The position numbers and the translations under genes were made by a program. This document shows positions 8,896-17,641 of a stretch of DNA of 64,000 nt, in pieces (position 1 is the first letter of the stretch; each line of letters opens with the position of its first letter). The DNA lies in assembly GCF_014646295.1 (NCBI RefSeq), contig NZ_BMNE01000006.1:1-64000 (forward strand), read 5' to 3'. This DNA comes from Nocardia rhizosphaerihabitans (GTDB taxonomy: Bacteria; Actinomycetota; Actinomycetes; Mycobacteriales; Mycobacteriaceae). The notes beneath the pieces are model-generated. The model had not been told where the DNA came from and searched no databases. It saw only the letters and a list, made by a program, of their open reading frames with translations.

Positions 8896-10097
8896 CGTAG
8901 GGCGCTACCTGTCTGCCATTGCTCCCACGGCACACTCCAATCGCCGTTCTGCCACACCTCGAGTGGTGCGCCGCCGGTATTGCGGATCTCCACCACATCG
9001 CCGGGCTGGGAGAAGTTGTAGAACCATCGGGCGTTCTCGCCGCTGAGGTTGAGGCAGCCGTGCGAGACGTTGGTGTTGCCCTGCGCCCAGATGGTGTCGT
9101 CGAGTTGATGCAGATAGATGCCGTCGGTGCTGATCCTGGTCGCCCAGCCGATGGTCTCCTTGTAGCCGAGCCGGGAGTTCACCGGCAGGCCGTAGGTGGA
9201 GGAGTCCATGATCACCGGATTGGCCTTGTCCATGACGGTGTAGACGCCAGGCTGGGTCCAGAAGGTGATCGTCTTGCCCGCCACGACCTCGCTGCCACCC
9301 CGCCCCATCGAGGTGGGCATGGTGCGGATCAAGGTGCCGTTCTCGAATACCTGCACCTGCTTGTCGTTGTCGTCGACGATCGAGACGTGTGCGGGGCCGA
9401 TCGTGAAGCTGGTCCTGGTGTCCTCCTGGCCGTAGAGCCCGCCGCCGAGGTCCTTGCCGTAGATGTCGGCGGCGAGGGTGACTGTGGTGCCCGGCGTGTA
9501 GTAGTTCTGCGGTCGCCAGTGGGCATTGCGGTTGTCGAGCCAGTACCAGGAGCCGGTCACCGGCGGGTCGGTGGTGACGCTGAGATGGCGTTCGGCCGTG
9601 GCACGGTCGGGCACGTCCTCGTCGAAATGCGCGACGACGACAGTGCCGACGCCGAAGCTGCCCGAGGAGGACAGCGCCTCGCCACCGGTGGTGCGGAAGT
9701 ACACCTTCGTCTGATTGTTCGGTGCGAGTGTGGAGAACGACGAGGTGATCGGTCCGATCGGGCCGGTGACGGTGAGCGCTTCGGCGACGACGGTGTAGGT
9801 GCGGCCGTAACCGAGCGGCTCGGAGGGTTTCCACGCCGTCTGGTCGGGAGTGAAGACGCCCTCCACCGCGCGGCCCTGCTCGTTGGTCATGGTGACCGAG
9901 GTGAGCTTGCCGTCGCTGGTGGTGACCCGGACCGGGCTGAGCGGGTCGATCTCGGTGGCGCCCGCCGCGGGCTCGACCGAGATGGTGGCGGCGGGCGGGT
10001 CGGTGGAGTCGGATCCCGGCTCGCTCGAACCGCTACAGGCCGCGACGAACAGCGCGAGGCCGGCTGCGAACCCGGCCAGGAAACGACGTCCTGCCAT
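8892..10097 (-). CDS. L,D-transpeptidase lipoprotein (Ldt, Ig-like domains)
   Basis: A 401-residue secreted lipoprotein. A signal peptide ends in the lipobox LFVAAC. Two Ig-like domains follow, as in mycobacterial LdtMt2 (PVRVTTSDGKLTSVTM and FDEDVPDRATAERHLSV segments). The C-terminal YkuD domain holds the catalytic motif SHGCLNLS with nucleophile C348 and the upstream histidine in GIYLHQLDD. These enzymes make 3-3 cross-links in peptidoglycan and are targets of carbapenems. The gene is preceded by GGAGGG and is coupled by a 4-bp overlap to the LCP gene, so cross-linking and polymer attachment appear co-expressed. Confidence 0.95.
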   Translation of the reverse strand: MAGRRFLAGFAAGLALFVAACSGSSEPGSDSTDPPAATISVEPAAGATEIDPLSPVRVTTSDGKLTSVTMTNEQGRAVEGVFTPDQTAWKPSEPLGYGRTYTVVAEALTVTGPIGPITSSFSTLAPNNQTKVYFRTTGGEALSSSGSFGVGTVVVAHFDEDVPDRATAERHLSVTTDPPVTGSWYWLDNRNAHWRPQNYYTPGTTVTLAADIYGKDLGGGLYGQEDTRTSFTIGPAHVSIVDDNDKQVQVFENGTLIRTMPTSMGRGGSEVVAGKTITFWTQPGVYTVMDKANPVIMDSSTYGLPVNSRLGYKETIGWATRISTDGIYLHQLDDTIWAQGNTNVSHGCLNLSGENARWFYNFSQPGDVVEIRNTGGAPLEVWQNGDWSVPWEQWQTGSALR

Positions 10098-10121
10098 ACG
10101 CCCTCCTGTCCTCGGTGCCGC

Positions 10122-10667
10122 TCAGCTCTGTAGGCCGACCTCGACGTCGAGCGAGAGGGCGATCTTGTCGCCGATCACGACGCCGCCGTTGGCCATCGGC
10201 ATCTCGGTGGTGATCCCGAAATCACGGCGGTTGATCGTCGCGGTGGCGGTGAAGCCCGCGACCGGCGCGTCGCCCATACCCGGTCCGGCACCGAGGAATT
10301 CCACGTGCAGGGTGACCGGGTGGGTGGTGCCGCGGATGGTGAAGTCACCGGTGACCTCGAACTCGTCGCCGAGGGGGCGGAAGTCGGTGGCCGTGAAAGT
10401 GGCGACGGGATAGTGGGTGACATCGAAGAAGTCGGCGGTGGCCAGGTGCTCGTCGCGCTGCGGATTGTCGGTGGTGACCGAATCGACCTGCATCTCGACC
10501 ACGGCGTCGGCCGTGCCGTCGGGATGGACGACCAGCGCGCCGGTGAAATTCGTGAAGCGTCCGCGCACCTTGCTCACCATCAGATGGCGCACGGAGAACT
10601 GCAGAGTCGAATGGCTGCGGTCGATGACCCACGTTCCCGCGGTCAGGCCCTGGGTAGGTGCCGACAT
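10122..10667 (-). CDS. YceI family protein
   Basis: A 181-residue lipocalin-like YceI-domain protein. Typical features are TWVIDRSHSTLQFSVRHLMVSKVRGRF at the N-terminus (in pieces WVIDRSHS and VRHLMVSKVRG), DEHLATADFFDV, and INRRDFGI near the C-terminus. The fold binds polyisoprenoid or amide lipids in structures of relatives; its role is unknown. There is no signal peptide, so it is cytoplasmic here. ATG 10667 follows the ribosome site GAGGAGA. It precedes the Ldt-LCP pair by 24 bp on the same strand and may be in the same transcript. Confidence 0.9.
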   Translation of the reverse strand: MSAPTQGLTAGTWVIDRSHSTLQFSVRHLMVSKVRGRFTNFTGALVVHPDGTADAVVEMQVDSVTTDNPQRDEHLATADFFDVTHYPVATFTATDFRPLGDEFEVTGDFTIRGTTHPVTLHVEFLGAGPGMGDAPVAGFTATATINRRDFGITTEMPMANGGVVIGDKIALSLDVEVGLQS

Positions 10668-10757
10668 GATCTCTCCTCACTGAGCGAACCGGCCGCGACG
10701 GCCGACGTGACGTGAAGCGATGACGGCAACCAGCCTAGCCCGGCACCCGCCCGGCGG

Positions 10758-10952
10758 TCAGTCCTCGCTGCTGGTGCGTTCTTCGAGGAATCGCAGCAGC
10801 GCCGGATCGGCGGAGGTGAACCGGTCGACCTCCTGGCCGCCGGTGCATTCGAACAGGCCGATGGTCACCGAGTCGGCGCGGCGGGCGAGCACCCGCCAGA
10901 TCGCGCCGGAATCCTGCCAGCGGCGCAGGGTCTCGACCGGGTCGGTGCTCAT
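10758..10952 (-). CDS. Small conserved actinobacterial protein, unknown function
   Basis: A 64-residue acidic protein (starts MSTDPVETLRRWQDSGA, ends FLEERTSSED). A predicted helix, then beta strands (WRVLARRADSVTIGLF), then a helix suggest a compact fold; the central strand ends ECTGGQEVDRF. I recognise the pattern from actinobacterial hypothetical proteins but know no function. Its ATG overlaps the stop of the upstream MFS gene by 4 bp, supporting it as a real, coupled gene. No signal peptide or metal motif is visible. Confidence 0.7.
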   Translation of the reverse strand: MSTDPVETLRRWQDSGAIWRVLARRADSVTIGLFECTGGQEVDRFTSADPALLRFLEERTSSED

Positions 10953-12175
10953 GCCCGCTCACGGTAGTTCGCGGCGACCAGCGCGAGGCAGGCCGCGGCG
11001 ATCAGCGCGACGACCAGATACATGGCCGGATAACCGAAACCGAAGCCGCCGTGCAGGGCGGACAGGACGGCGGGCACCCCGAAACCGAGGTAGCTCACCG
11101 AATAGAAGACGGCGTTGAGCCCGGCCAGATCACCGGGGCCCGCGATCCGCTCGATCTGCTGCAGTCCCGCGACCAGGCCGATGCCGTACCCGCTGCCGAG
11201 CACGACGGCGGTCAGCAGCGTCACCCAGATGCTCAGGGTGGCCGCGGTCCAGGCCGCCAGCACCATGCCCGCGGTGAGCAGCACCAGGGCGACGACGGCG
11301 GCGCGGGCGGTGCCGGGCCGGTCGATCCGGCGGGCCACCGATTGGATGGTGAAGCCGCAGCCGAGCGTCACCATGGTGACCAGGGCGGAGAAGGCGATCG
11401 GGGCGCCCTGCACGCGGGGCAGCATGAGTGTCGGCAGCACCGCGTAGGCGGTCGCGTTGGCGGTGAACAGCCACAGCGCGATCGGCACCGCGACGCGCAG
11501 GAAGCGGCGATGCCCGGCGGCGGGGATCTTCAGGTCATCGCGCAGCCTGCCCGGATCCGGCTGCCGCGTCACCGTTTCCGGCGACCTGGCCAGCCACACC
11601 GAGGTCGCGACGCACAGCGCCGCGTTGACGAGATAGGCGGTGGAATCGGGCAGCGGCCCCCACTGCGCCAGCACACCGGCCACGCCCGCGCCGAGCGCGA
11701 ACCCGGCGGTCAGGCTCATGGCCGACCGGCGGGCACCGACTCCGGCTGCGGCCGCGGCATAGGGCGGCTGGGACAGCTCCTTGAGCCAGCTGCCGCCGAC
11801 CGCCATCGCCAGTCCGAGCGCGACGCCGCACAGCATCCGCCCGGCCGCGAGCATCGGGACCGAGGCCGCGCCCGCCGCCAGCAGCAGCGAACCGGCGGCC
11901 GCGATCAGCGGGGCTGGCAGCATCAGCGGGCGGCGGCCGAACCGGTCCGAGAGCGGGCCGCCGATGAGCAGCGCGGGCACGATACCGAGGACGTAGTAGA
12001 ACAGCAGCAGGTCGACCGCCGTCAGCGGCAGGCCGTGGCTCTTGTACATCACCAGCAGGGGGGTGAACTCGTTGCCGCCCCACGCGATCGCGACCATCGC
12101 CGCGGAAACGCCGAGCCAGGCGCGGGTCCGCGTGCCGGAGACAGCACGGGGCCGTTCACTGGTGAGAATCGCCAT
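10949..12175 (-). CDS. MFS transporter
   Basis: A 408-residue inner-membrane protein with about 12 hydrophobic segments. The loop GGPLSDRFGRRPLM is the MFS motif A between helices 2 and 3. A central hydrophilic stretch (ETVTRQPDPGRLRDD) separates the two halves. Substrate unknown; could be sugar or acid/drug exporter. ATG 12175 was chosen because GGAAAGGGCC lies just before it. The small protein at 10758 overlaps its end. Confidence 0.85.
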   Translation of the reverse strand: MAILTSERPRAVSGTRTRAWLGVSAAMVAIAWGGNEFTPLLVMYKSHGLPLTAVDLLLFYYVLGIVPALLIGGPLSDRFGRRPLMLPAPLIAAAGSLLLAAGAASVPMLAAGRMLCGVALGLAMAVGGSWLKELSQPPYAAAAAGVGARRSAMSLTAGFALGAGVAGVLAQWGPLPDSTAYLVNAALCVATSVWLARSPETVTRQPDPGRLRDDLKIPAAGHRRFLRVAVPIALWLFTANATAYAVLPTLMLPRVQGAPIAFSALVTMVTLGCGFTIQSVARRIDRPGTARAAVVALVLLTAGMVLAAWTAATLSIWVTLLTAVVLGSGYGIGLVAGLQQIERIAGPGDLAGLNAVFYSVSYLGFGVPAVLSALHGGFGFGYPAMYLVVALIAAACLALVAANYRERA

Positions 12176-12279
12176 CACAGGCCCTTTCCGTCGTGCGCGC
12201 ACCGGGGCACGCTCACGGGGCGAGTGGTGGCAACCGGTCTCATTTTAGGCGCGGCCGATCGCTGTACTACCGTCGGCCT

Positions 12280-13122
12280 GTGCGTGAGCTGCGGGTCGGG
12301 TGTGCGATGTGGACACACCCGCAGTGGCAGCAGCGGCTGCCCGCGCCGGGGGAGCGGCTGCGCGCCTACGCCGGGCACTGTGGCGCTGTCGAGGGCAACA
12401 CCACCTTCTACGCGACGCCGTCGGCCTCGACCGTCGAGTCGTGGGCCCGGCAGACGGTGCCGGATTTCCGGTTCGTGCTGAAGCCGCCGCGTGCCGTCAC
12501 CCACGAGCGCAGGCTCGTCGACGCGCAGGGCGAGCTGTCGGCCTTTCTCGATGTGATGGCGCCGCTCGGGTCGCGGGTGCACGCGCTGTGGATCCAGTTG
12601 CCCGCCTCCTTCGGGCCCACGGATCTGGGCGCGCTGGCGCGGTTCCAGCGTGACCTGCCCGCCGGGTTGCGGTGCGCGGTCGAGGTGCGTCATCCGGCCT
12701 TCTTCACCGATGAGCGCGCCGCGGTGCAGCTGGAACGGGTGCTGGGCCGGATCGGCGCCGAGTGGGTGCCCTTCGACACGACCGTCCTGTTCGACGGACC
12801 GCCCGGCGACCCGTCGGAGTACGAGGCGCGCGCGAAGAAGCCGCGGGTGCCGCGGCGGATGCGGGCGCTGACCGAATACCCGATCGTGCGCTACCACGGT
12901 CGCGCCGACGAGGACCGCACGGTCGCGGGCTGGCAGCCATGGGTGGACACGGTCGCGCAGTGGCTGCGCGAGGGCCGCTCACCGACGGTGTTCGTGCACA
13001 CCCCCGACAACGCCGCAGCCCGCGGGCTGGCCCGCCGTTTCCACGACGCGGTCGGCGCCGTCGTCCCGGAGCTCCCGCCGCAGCCCACCCCCGAACCGGA
13101 CGGACCGATGACCCTGTTCTGA
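12280..13122 (+). CDS. DUF72 family protein (YecE-like)
   Basis: A 280-residue protein with the DUF72 TIM-barrel pattern: RVGCAMWTHPQW at the start, VEGNTTFYATPSASTVESWA, FRFVLKPPRAVTHERRL, ALWIQLPASFGP, CAVEVRHPAFF, and YHGRADED before the last helices. Function is unproven for the family. GTG 12280 is chosen to begin at the first barrel strand; no strong ribosome site is visible, so the first few residues are uncertain. It diverges from the MFS gene at 12175. Confidence 0.85.
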   Translation: MRELRVGCAMWTHPQWQQRLPAPGERLRAYAGHCGAVEGNTTFYATPSASTVESWARQTVPDFRFVLKPPRAVTHERRLVDAQGELSAFLDVMAPLGSRVHALWIQLPASFGPTDLGALARFQRDLPAGLRCAVEVRHPAFFTDERAAVQLERVLGRIGAEWVPFDTTVLFDGPPGDPSEYEARAKKPRVPRRMRALTEYPIVRYHGRADEDRTVAGWQPWVDTVAQWLREGRSPTVFVHTPDNAAARGLARRFHDAVGAVVPELPPQPTPEPDGPMTLF

Positions 13123-13206
13123 ATTCCCCGGACACTTGTCGGACCCCCGTGGCATGCTGTGCGCCAGCACTGGGGAGTGGGTGGGCGGACTCGAAGGGGA
13201 CGAGTG

Positions 13207-13749
13207 ATGTCTACGGAGCGAATGTCGTTGCCGCGTGCGCCGCATTGCGAGCCCGGCCTCGAAACACCAGGAATGTCGTCGCGATCTCAGCGCGCCGCGG
13301 TGGATAACGCTGTGCCACAGCGATATCCGGGATCGGTGCGTCGTCGAGTCACCCGCGGCGCGCCGTTCGGCGTGCGCCGGGCGGTCAGCGCGGCGTGCAC
13401 ACAGAGCAGGCGCGGCGAGGCCGAATCCGTGGCCGAGGCACAGCGATTCGCCGAGCAGTCGGTGCGGTTGGTACTCGAGGTCGTCGACCGGCGCAGACAG
13501 CCCGACCAGCTGCGCCCGGTCACCGACCCGCGGGTGCTGGCGTCGGTGCGGACCATGCTCACCCAGGACCTCGTTCCCGGCCGTAGCCTCGGCGCTGCCA
13601 CGGTCAAACACGTGCGGGTTACCTCGACCGAGCCGGGCGGCGCCGAGATCTTCGCCTCCTATCAGCGGGGTCCGCGCACACTCGCGATCGCGGGCCGCAT
13701 CGAAGTGACCAAGGACCGGTGGCGTTTGGTAGCGCTACGACTGTTCTGA
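13207..13749 (+). CDS. Rv3235-like protein
   Basis: A 180-residue basic protein. The first 75 residues are Arg/Pro-rich and probably disordered; the rest (about 80-180) resembles the mycobacterial Rv3235 family: AEAQRFAEQSVRLVLEVVDRRR in parts, QLRPVTDPRVLASV, and a closing strand KDRWRLVALRLF. Rv3235 homologues often lie near secA1 and mtrAB; that context is missing here. Function unknown. The ATG follows AAGGGG by seven bases. It meets the metallophosphoesterase gene tail-to-tail with six bases between. Confidence 0.75.
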   Translation: MSTERMSLPRAPHCEPGLETPGMSSRSQRAAVDNAVPQRYPGSVRRRVTRGAPFGVRRAVSAACTQSRRGEAESVAEAQRFAEQSVRLVLEVVDRRRQPDQLRPVTDPRVLASVRTMLTQDLVPGRSLGAATVKHVRVTSTEPGGAEIFASYQRGPRTLAIAGRIEVTKDRWRLVALRLF

Positions 13750-13755
13750 CGCGCG

Positions 13756-15135
13756 TCAGCGGCGGGCGATGACCCCGGAGAAGTCGTGCGAGACCTGGTG
13801 ATTGCGATCGACGAGGGAGCCGAGCGCGTGGTCGGGCTGCAGGCCGAAGTACTGCCTGCGGGTCCGGTCGGTCCAGGCCAGTGCCGCCGCGGCGGCGATG
13901 CGGTGGAAGTGCACGGTGTACCCGCGCTCGTAGATCCGCAGCAGCGCGTAGCCGCCCGGATACTCCTTGACCGCGGCGACCTCGAGGAATTCGACGCGCC
14001 CGGAATCGGGGCGGCTCATCCGGTTTCGATGGGTGTGCCCGCTGTGATGCAGGAACACGCCGGGGCTGGTCCGGTAGCACGCATGCAGCGCGTGCCCGCT
14101 CGCCCGGTCGAGGACGAATCCGGGTCCGCCCGGATTGCTCAGTGCCGCATAGCGGGTCACCGGATGGTGGCCGAAGATCAGCGTCGGCCGGTCGGGCGCG
14201 GCGGCAAGTACCTCGCGCAGGTGGGCGAGCTGGGTGGCCGAGATCGTGCCGCCCGCGCCCCGATGGCGGGTGGTGTCGAGGCCGATCAGCCGCAGGCCGC
14301 CGAACTCGTGGCAGGTGAGCCGCCGGCGGGCATGGAAGGCCCAGCCCCAGTGGTCTTCCCGCCCGCGCGCGACGTCGTGGTTGCCGCGGCAGGCGAGATA
14401 GTCGCGACCGTGGATGCCCCAGTCGTCGAGGCGCGCGCGGATTCCGGCGACCTGGTCGGCGGTGCCGCTGTCGGTGAGATCGCCGGCGACGACGAGATGG
14501 TCGACCGCGCGTTCGGGCCGCCGGAGGTCGTGCAGCAGTGCGTCGGTCATCACCTGTGGGTAGTGGCCGTCGTCGTGGCGCAGGCCGGGCGGCAACCCGG
14601 CCACGATCAGGCCGCTGCGGTCCTCACCCCAGTGCAGGTCGTTGGTGAGGGCGATGGTCCGCAGCAGGCGGCCCGGTGGCGGCGGCGCGGTGCGAACGAC
14701 GCCGGTCACCTCCGGTGTGCCGGGGCGGCGCGTCACCCAGGTGCGGCCCGCGACCGCGCGGACACCGTCGGAGCAGGCGGTGAACCGGTAGCGGCGGCCG
14801 GGTTCGAGACCACGGATCTCGGCGTAGTGATGGGCGGTGCGGCGCGGATCGTAGAACCGGGTCACCGGCGCCGCCGGGCTGTCGGCGGGCGTGAGCCGGA
14901 CCTCGGTGTCGGAGGCGGCGGGGCGCAGGGTGCCGGACCGGTCGCGGCGCCGGGTGGTCCAGGTGAGGATCGCGGTGTCGTGGGTGACCGTCACGACCTC
15001 GAGATCGGTGACGATCAGCTGACCGCGCGCGCTCGCGGAGCCGCGCGGCCGCGCCATGGGTGCGCGGACGGTGGCCGCCGCGGCGCCGGAGGCCGCGTTG
15101 ACCAGCCATGCGGTGTGCAGTCGAGGATCGAGCAT
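13756..15135 (-). CDS. Metallophosphoesterase with N-terminal fibronectin-III-like domain
   Basis: A 459-residue protein. Residues 40-140 form a beta sandwich like that of purple acid phosphatases (TDLEVVTVTHDTAILTW, GLEPGRRYRFTACSDG). The calcineurin-like catalytic domain has all metal motifs: D166 and H168 in TNDLHWG, GD at 218-219, GNHD at 251-254, GHH at 322-324 and GHTH at 366-369. Expected to hydrolyse phosphomonoesters or diesters using two metals. No classical signal peptide is seen, though the start is Ala-rich. ATG 15135 was chosen since the sequence before it is low-complexity and unlike the family. Confidence 0.88.
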   Translation of the reverse strand: MLDPRLHTAWLVNAASGAAAATVRAPMARPRGSASARGQLIVTDLEVVTVTHDTAILTWTTRRRDRSGTLRPAASDTEVRLTPADSPAAPVTRFYDPRRTAHHYAEIRGLEPGRRYRFTACSDGVRAVAGRTWVTRRPGTPEVTGVVRTAPPPPGRLLRTIALTNDLHWGEDRSGLIVAGLPPGLRHDDGHYPQVMTDALLHDLRRPERAVDHLVVAGDLTDSGTADQVAGIRARLDDWGIHGRDYLACRGNHDVARGREDHWGWAFHARRRLTCHEFGGLRLIGLDTTRHRGAGGTISATQLAHLREVLAAAPDRPTLIFGHHPVTRYAALSNPGGPGFVLDRASGHALHACYRTSPGVFLHHSGHTHRNRMSRPDSGRVEFLEVAAVKEYPGGYALLRIYERGYTVHFHRIAAAAALAWTDRTRRQYFGLQPDHALGSLVDRNHQVSHDFSGVIARR

Positions 15136-15374
15136 GGCCGGGCTCCGTTCGCCGTCTACCGGGGACGGTACGGGTGCCGGTTGAACGTGTGTGGACGGCG
15201 ATGTGGCCGTCAGCTGCCGCCGTCGTGGCGAAGGCGGTGGAACGGGCCCCGCCGCCCGAGGAGCGGGGTCCGTGTGCCGCGCCGACCTGGGGGAGGGTGG
15301 GTTGAACCCTGGCGCGGCTGTGGTGCTGTGGCGCGCCGGTTCCGTGGCCGGTTTTTCGGGCAGCGCACCACCTG

Positions 15375-15896
15375 CTATTCGGTGCGTGGGCGGTTCCGGC
15401 TTGGTTGTGCGCCACCGCTTTCCGGCGCGTCGCCGTCGGGGCCGTCGGGTAGTCGGCGCGCGCCGCTGGCCACCTCGACGACGAGATCGTCGTAGCCGCA
15501 ACCCAGTTCGTGCAGGCGCAGTTGCGCGGCGCGGAGTTCGGGCTCGGCGCCGCAGGCCAGCGCCCGGTAGGTGAGCGCGGCGAAATGGGCCATGCGATCG
15601 ACGACGGCGCCGATGCTCTCGGTATGCATCGGCGCCGTCGTCGCGGGCCGGGGGGAGCGGATGACCACCCAGCGGTCGATCTCGCAGACCAGACGCGCCC
15701 GCTCCCAATCGATCTCGCTCGTGTCGCCGGGAACGAGCTGTTCACGGCGTTCGTGCAGGGCGGCCAGTTCGTGCGCGGCCCGCAGGACAGGATCGCCGTC
15801 GCCGGCGAAACCGCAGACCGCCTGCATCATCTGTGCACGGTCCGGCAGTACCGGTTCCTGTCCGGGTTCACCCGATGAACCGCCGTCCGCGTCCAC
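15375..15896 (-). CDS. DUF4254 domain protein
   Basis: A 173-residue cytoplasmic protein of the DUF4254 type: VLRAAHELAALHERREQL, then ERARLVCEIDRWV, MHTESIGAVVDRMAHFAAL, and LGCGYDDLVVEVASGARRLP. The family is helical and common in Nocardia and Streptomyces; its function is unknown. Start is GTG 15896, with a weak ribosome site. The C-terminal 25 residues are Pro/Arg-rich and likely disordered. The 239 bp separating it from the metallophosphoesterase gene hold no convincing gene. Confidence 0.8.
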   Translation of the reverse strand: MDADGGSSGEPGQEPVLPDRAQMMQAVCGFAGDGDPVLRAAHELAALHERREQLVPGDTSEIDWERARLVCEIDRWVVIRSPRPATTAPMHTESIGAVVDRMAHFAALTYRALACGAEPELRAAQLRLHELGCGYDDLVVEVASGARRLPDGPDGDAPESGGAQPSRNRPRTE

Positions 15897-15994
15897 TGTG
15901 CCGCACCGTCCTTGTCGTCCCGTATGTACCGCTTCCGAAGGACATTCGTCTCGGCCGGAGTTCCGGATAGGTCACGAAATAGCACCTCAACAGC

Positions 15995-16028
15995 GAAAAC
16001 CGGCCGCGAACAGCTGTTCGCGGCCGGT
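15995..16028 (-). terminator. Intrinsic terminator of the acyl-CoA dehydrogenase gene
   Basis: A 30-base perfect palindrome (15999-16028) is followed on the minus strand by four T residues (15999-15996 complement). It lies 24 bases past the acyl-CoA dehydrogenase stop. Confidence 0.85.
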
Positions 16029-16052
16029 CGAGATCACCTGTGCGCAGAAGTA

Positions 16053-17198
16053 TTACAGGCTGCGGGCGATGATCTCCTTCATGATCTCGTTGGTGCCCGC
16101 GTAGATCAGCTGGACGCGGTTGTCGACCCACATGCGGGCGATCGGGTACTCGTTCATGTAGCCGTAGCCGCCGAACAGCTGCAGACAGGTGTCGGCGATC
16201 TGCATCGCCTTGTCGGTGGTCCACCACTTCGCCATGGCGACGGTGGGGATGTCGAGCTCGCCGCGGATGTGCTTCTCGATGCAGTCGTCGATGAACACGC
16301 GCGCGATGCGCGACTCGGTGGCGACCTCGGCCAGCTTGAACTTGGTGTTCTGGAAACCGAACACCGGGCGCCCGAACGCCTCGCGCTCCTTGGTGTAGCG
16401 CAGGGTGTGATCGAGGGCGACCTCCATGCCCGCGACCGCGCCGAGCGAGACGATCAGGCGCTCCTGCGGCAGCTGCTGCATCAGCTGGACGAAGCCCTGA
16501 CCCTCCTGGGTGCCGAGCAGGTTGGTCACCGGGACGCGCACGTCCTCGAAGAACAGCTCGGAGGTGTCCTGGCCCTTCTGGCCGATCTTGTCGAGCACGC
16601 GGCCGCGACGGAAACCCTCGCGGTCGGCCTCGACCAGCACCAGCGAGACACCGGCGGCGCCCTGGGTGGGATCGGTCTTGGCGACCAGGATGATCAGGTC
16701 GGCCTGGGCGCCGTTGGTGATGAAGGTCTTGGAGCCGTTGATGACGTACTCGTCACCGTCGCGGATCGCCTTGGCCTTGACGGCCTGCAGGTCGGAGCCG
16801 GTGCCGGGCTCGGTCATCGCGATGGCGCCGACGACCTCACCGCTGGCCATCTTGGGCAGCCACTGCTGCTTCTGCTCCTCGGTGCCGTAGGCGAGCAGGT
16901 AGTGGGCCACGATGCCGTTGTGCAGGCTCACGCCCCACGAGGTGTCCACGACGCGGGCCTGCTCCTCCATGAGCACGGCCTCGTGGGCGAAGGTGCCGCC
17001 ACCGCCGCCGTACTCCTCCGGGATCGACAGACACAGCAGGCCGACTTCGCCGGCCTTGTTCCACAGGTCGCGGTCCACGTGGTGCTGCTCGCGGTACTTG
17101 TCGATGTTCGGCGCGAGTTCCTTGGCCATGAAGGCGCGGGCGAGGTCGCGCAGGGCGTCCAGGTCCTCGTTCATCCAGCTGGACCGGTTGGCGGCCAT
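16053..17198 (-). CDS. Acyl-CoA dehydrogenase (long-chain/isovaleryl type)
   Basis: A 381-residue FAD flavoenzyme that would oxidise acyl-CoA to trans-2-enoyl-CoA. FAD/substrate motifs AMTEPGTGSD (127-136) and FITNGAQAD are present, as is FQNTKFKLAEVA in the C-terminal helical domain. The position that carries the catalytic Glu in medium/short-chain enzymes is Ala (YAGTNEI); instead E246 in QLPQERL is at the site used by long-chain and isovaleryl-CoA dehydrogenases. GGAG precedes the ATG. A palindromic operator lies about 26-48 bp upstream, so it is probably under a local repressor not found in the window. Confidence 0.93.
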   Translation of the reverse strand: MAANRSSWMNEDLDALRDLARAFMAKELAPNIDKYREQHHVDRDLWNKAGEVGLLCLSIPEEYGGGGGTFAHEAVLMEEQARVVDTSWGVSLHNGIVAHYLLAYGTEEQKQQWLPKMASGEVVGAIAMTEPGTGSDLQAVKAKAIRDGDEYVINGSKTFITNGAQADLIILVAKTDPTQGAAGVSLVLVEADREGFRRGRVLDKIGQKGQDTSELFFEDVRVPVTNLLGTQEGQGFVQLMQQLPQERLIVSLGAVAGMEVALDHTLRYTKEREAFGRPVFGFQNTKFKLAEVATESRIARVFIDDCIEKHIRGELDIPTVAMAKWWTTDKAMQIADTCLQLFGGYGYMNEYPIARMWVDNRVQLIYAGTNEIMKEIIARSL

Positions 17199-17223
17199 CG
17201 AGTCTCCTTACGGCTCGGCACAG

Positions 17224-17246
17224 CACTGGTCCAGAGGTGACCAGTG
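17224..17246. promoter_or_regulatory. Operator-like inverted repeat before acyl-CoA dehydrogenase
   Basis: Perfect 8-bp arms CACTGGTC and GACCAGTG are separated by 7 bp. A related arrangement continues at 17243-17270 (AGTGGT...ACCACT). This 26-bp-upstream location and symmetry suit a TetR- or GntR-type repressor; the regulator is not adjacent. Confidence 0.55.
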
Positions 17247-17641
17247 GTTACAGATACAGTGTGGACCACTATTGGCGGGGTGGCAATAGTGGGTTTCGGA
17301 GCGCCAGGCGGGCCGCGAACCCGGCTTCCGGCGGTCGAGGCCATGGGTCTTGACGGGGGCGCGAAGTTGGTGTCCGATTCGTGTTGTCCGCGAACGTTGT
17401 TCGACAACTCTTGGGCACCGATGGTGCGAAAACCTTGGCTCGGAAGGCGGTCGGGGATTATCTTTCGAAGTTGGACTACCGGCCGGTATCGCCTGCGCGT
17501 GTCGCCCGCGGCGCGCCGGGAATGGGGAGCCGTGTCGGAGCATCGGTTTCGCACCGGCGGGTGTATGGACTATTAATGGCGTGTGCCGTTCACACGTGTG
17601 GTCACCCGTCTGCCTTCGCGATGCCGGGGCGGTGGTCGAGC
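17247..17641. other. Intergenic region without a convincing gene
   Basis: About 395 bp between the divergent acyl-CoA dehydrogenase and membrane-protein genes. It contains AT-richer sequence and nested inverted repeats at 17383-17408 (GTTGTC/GACAAC around CGAAC-GTT-GTTCG). Open frames through it have no protein-like character or ribosome sites. No tRNA or terminator is seen. Confidence 0.5.

Noticed and set aside
15136..15374. Possible small gene in the gap before the metallophosphoesterase
   Set aside because: Frames here are low in complexity, lack ribosome sites and have no family-like sequence.
13786..15495. Long plus-strand open frame opposite the metallophosphoesterase gene
   Set aside because: Antisense shadow; the minus strand contains all five metallophosphoesterase motifs.
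17383..17408. Nested inverted repeats resembling a LexA (SOS) box, CGAAC-GTT-GTTCG
   Set aside because: The spacing between GAAC and GTTC is three bases instead of the four required for the actinobacterial LexA consensus, and no damage-response gene follows.
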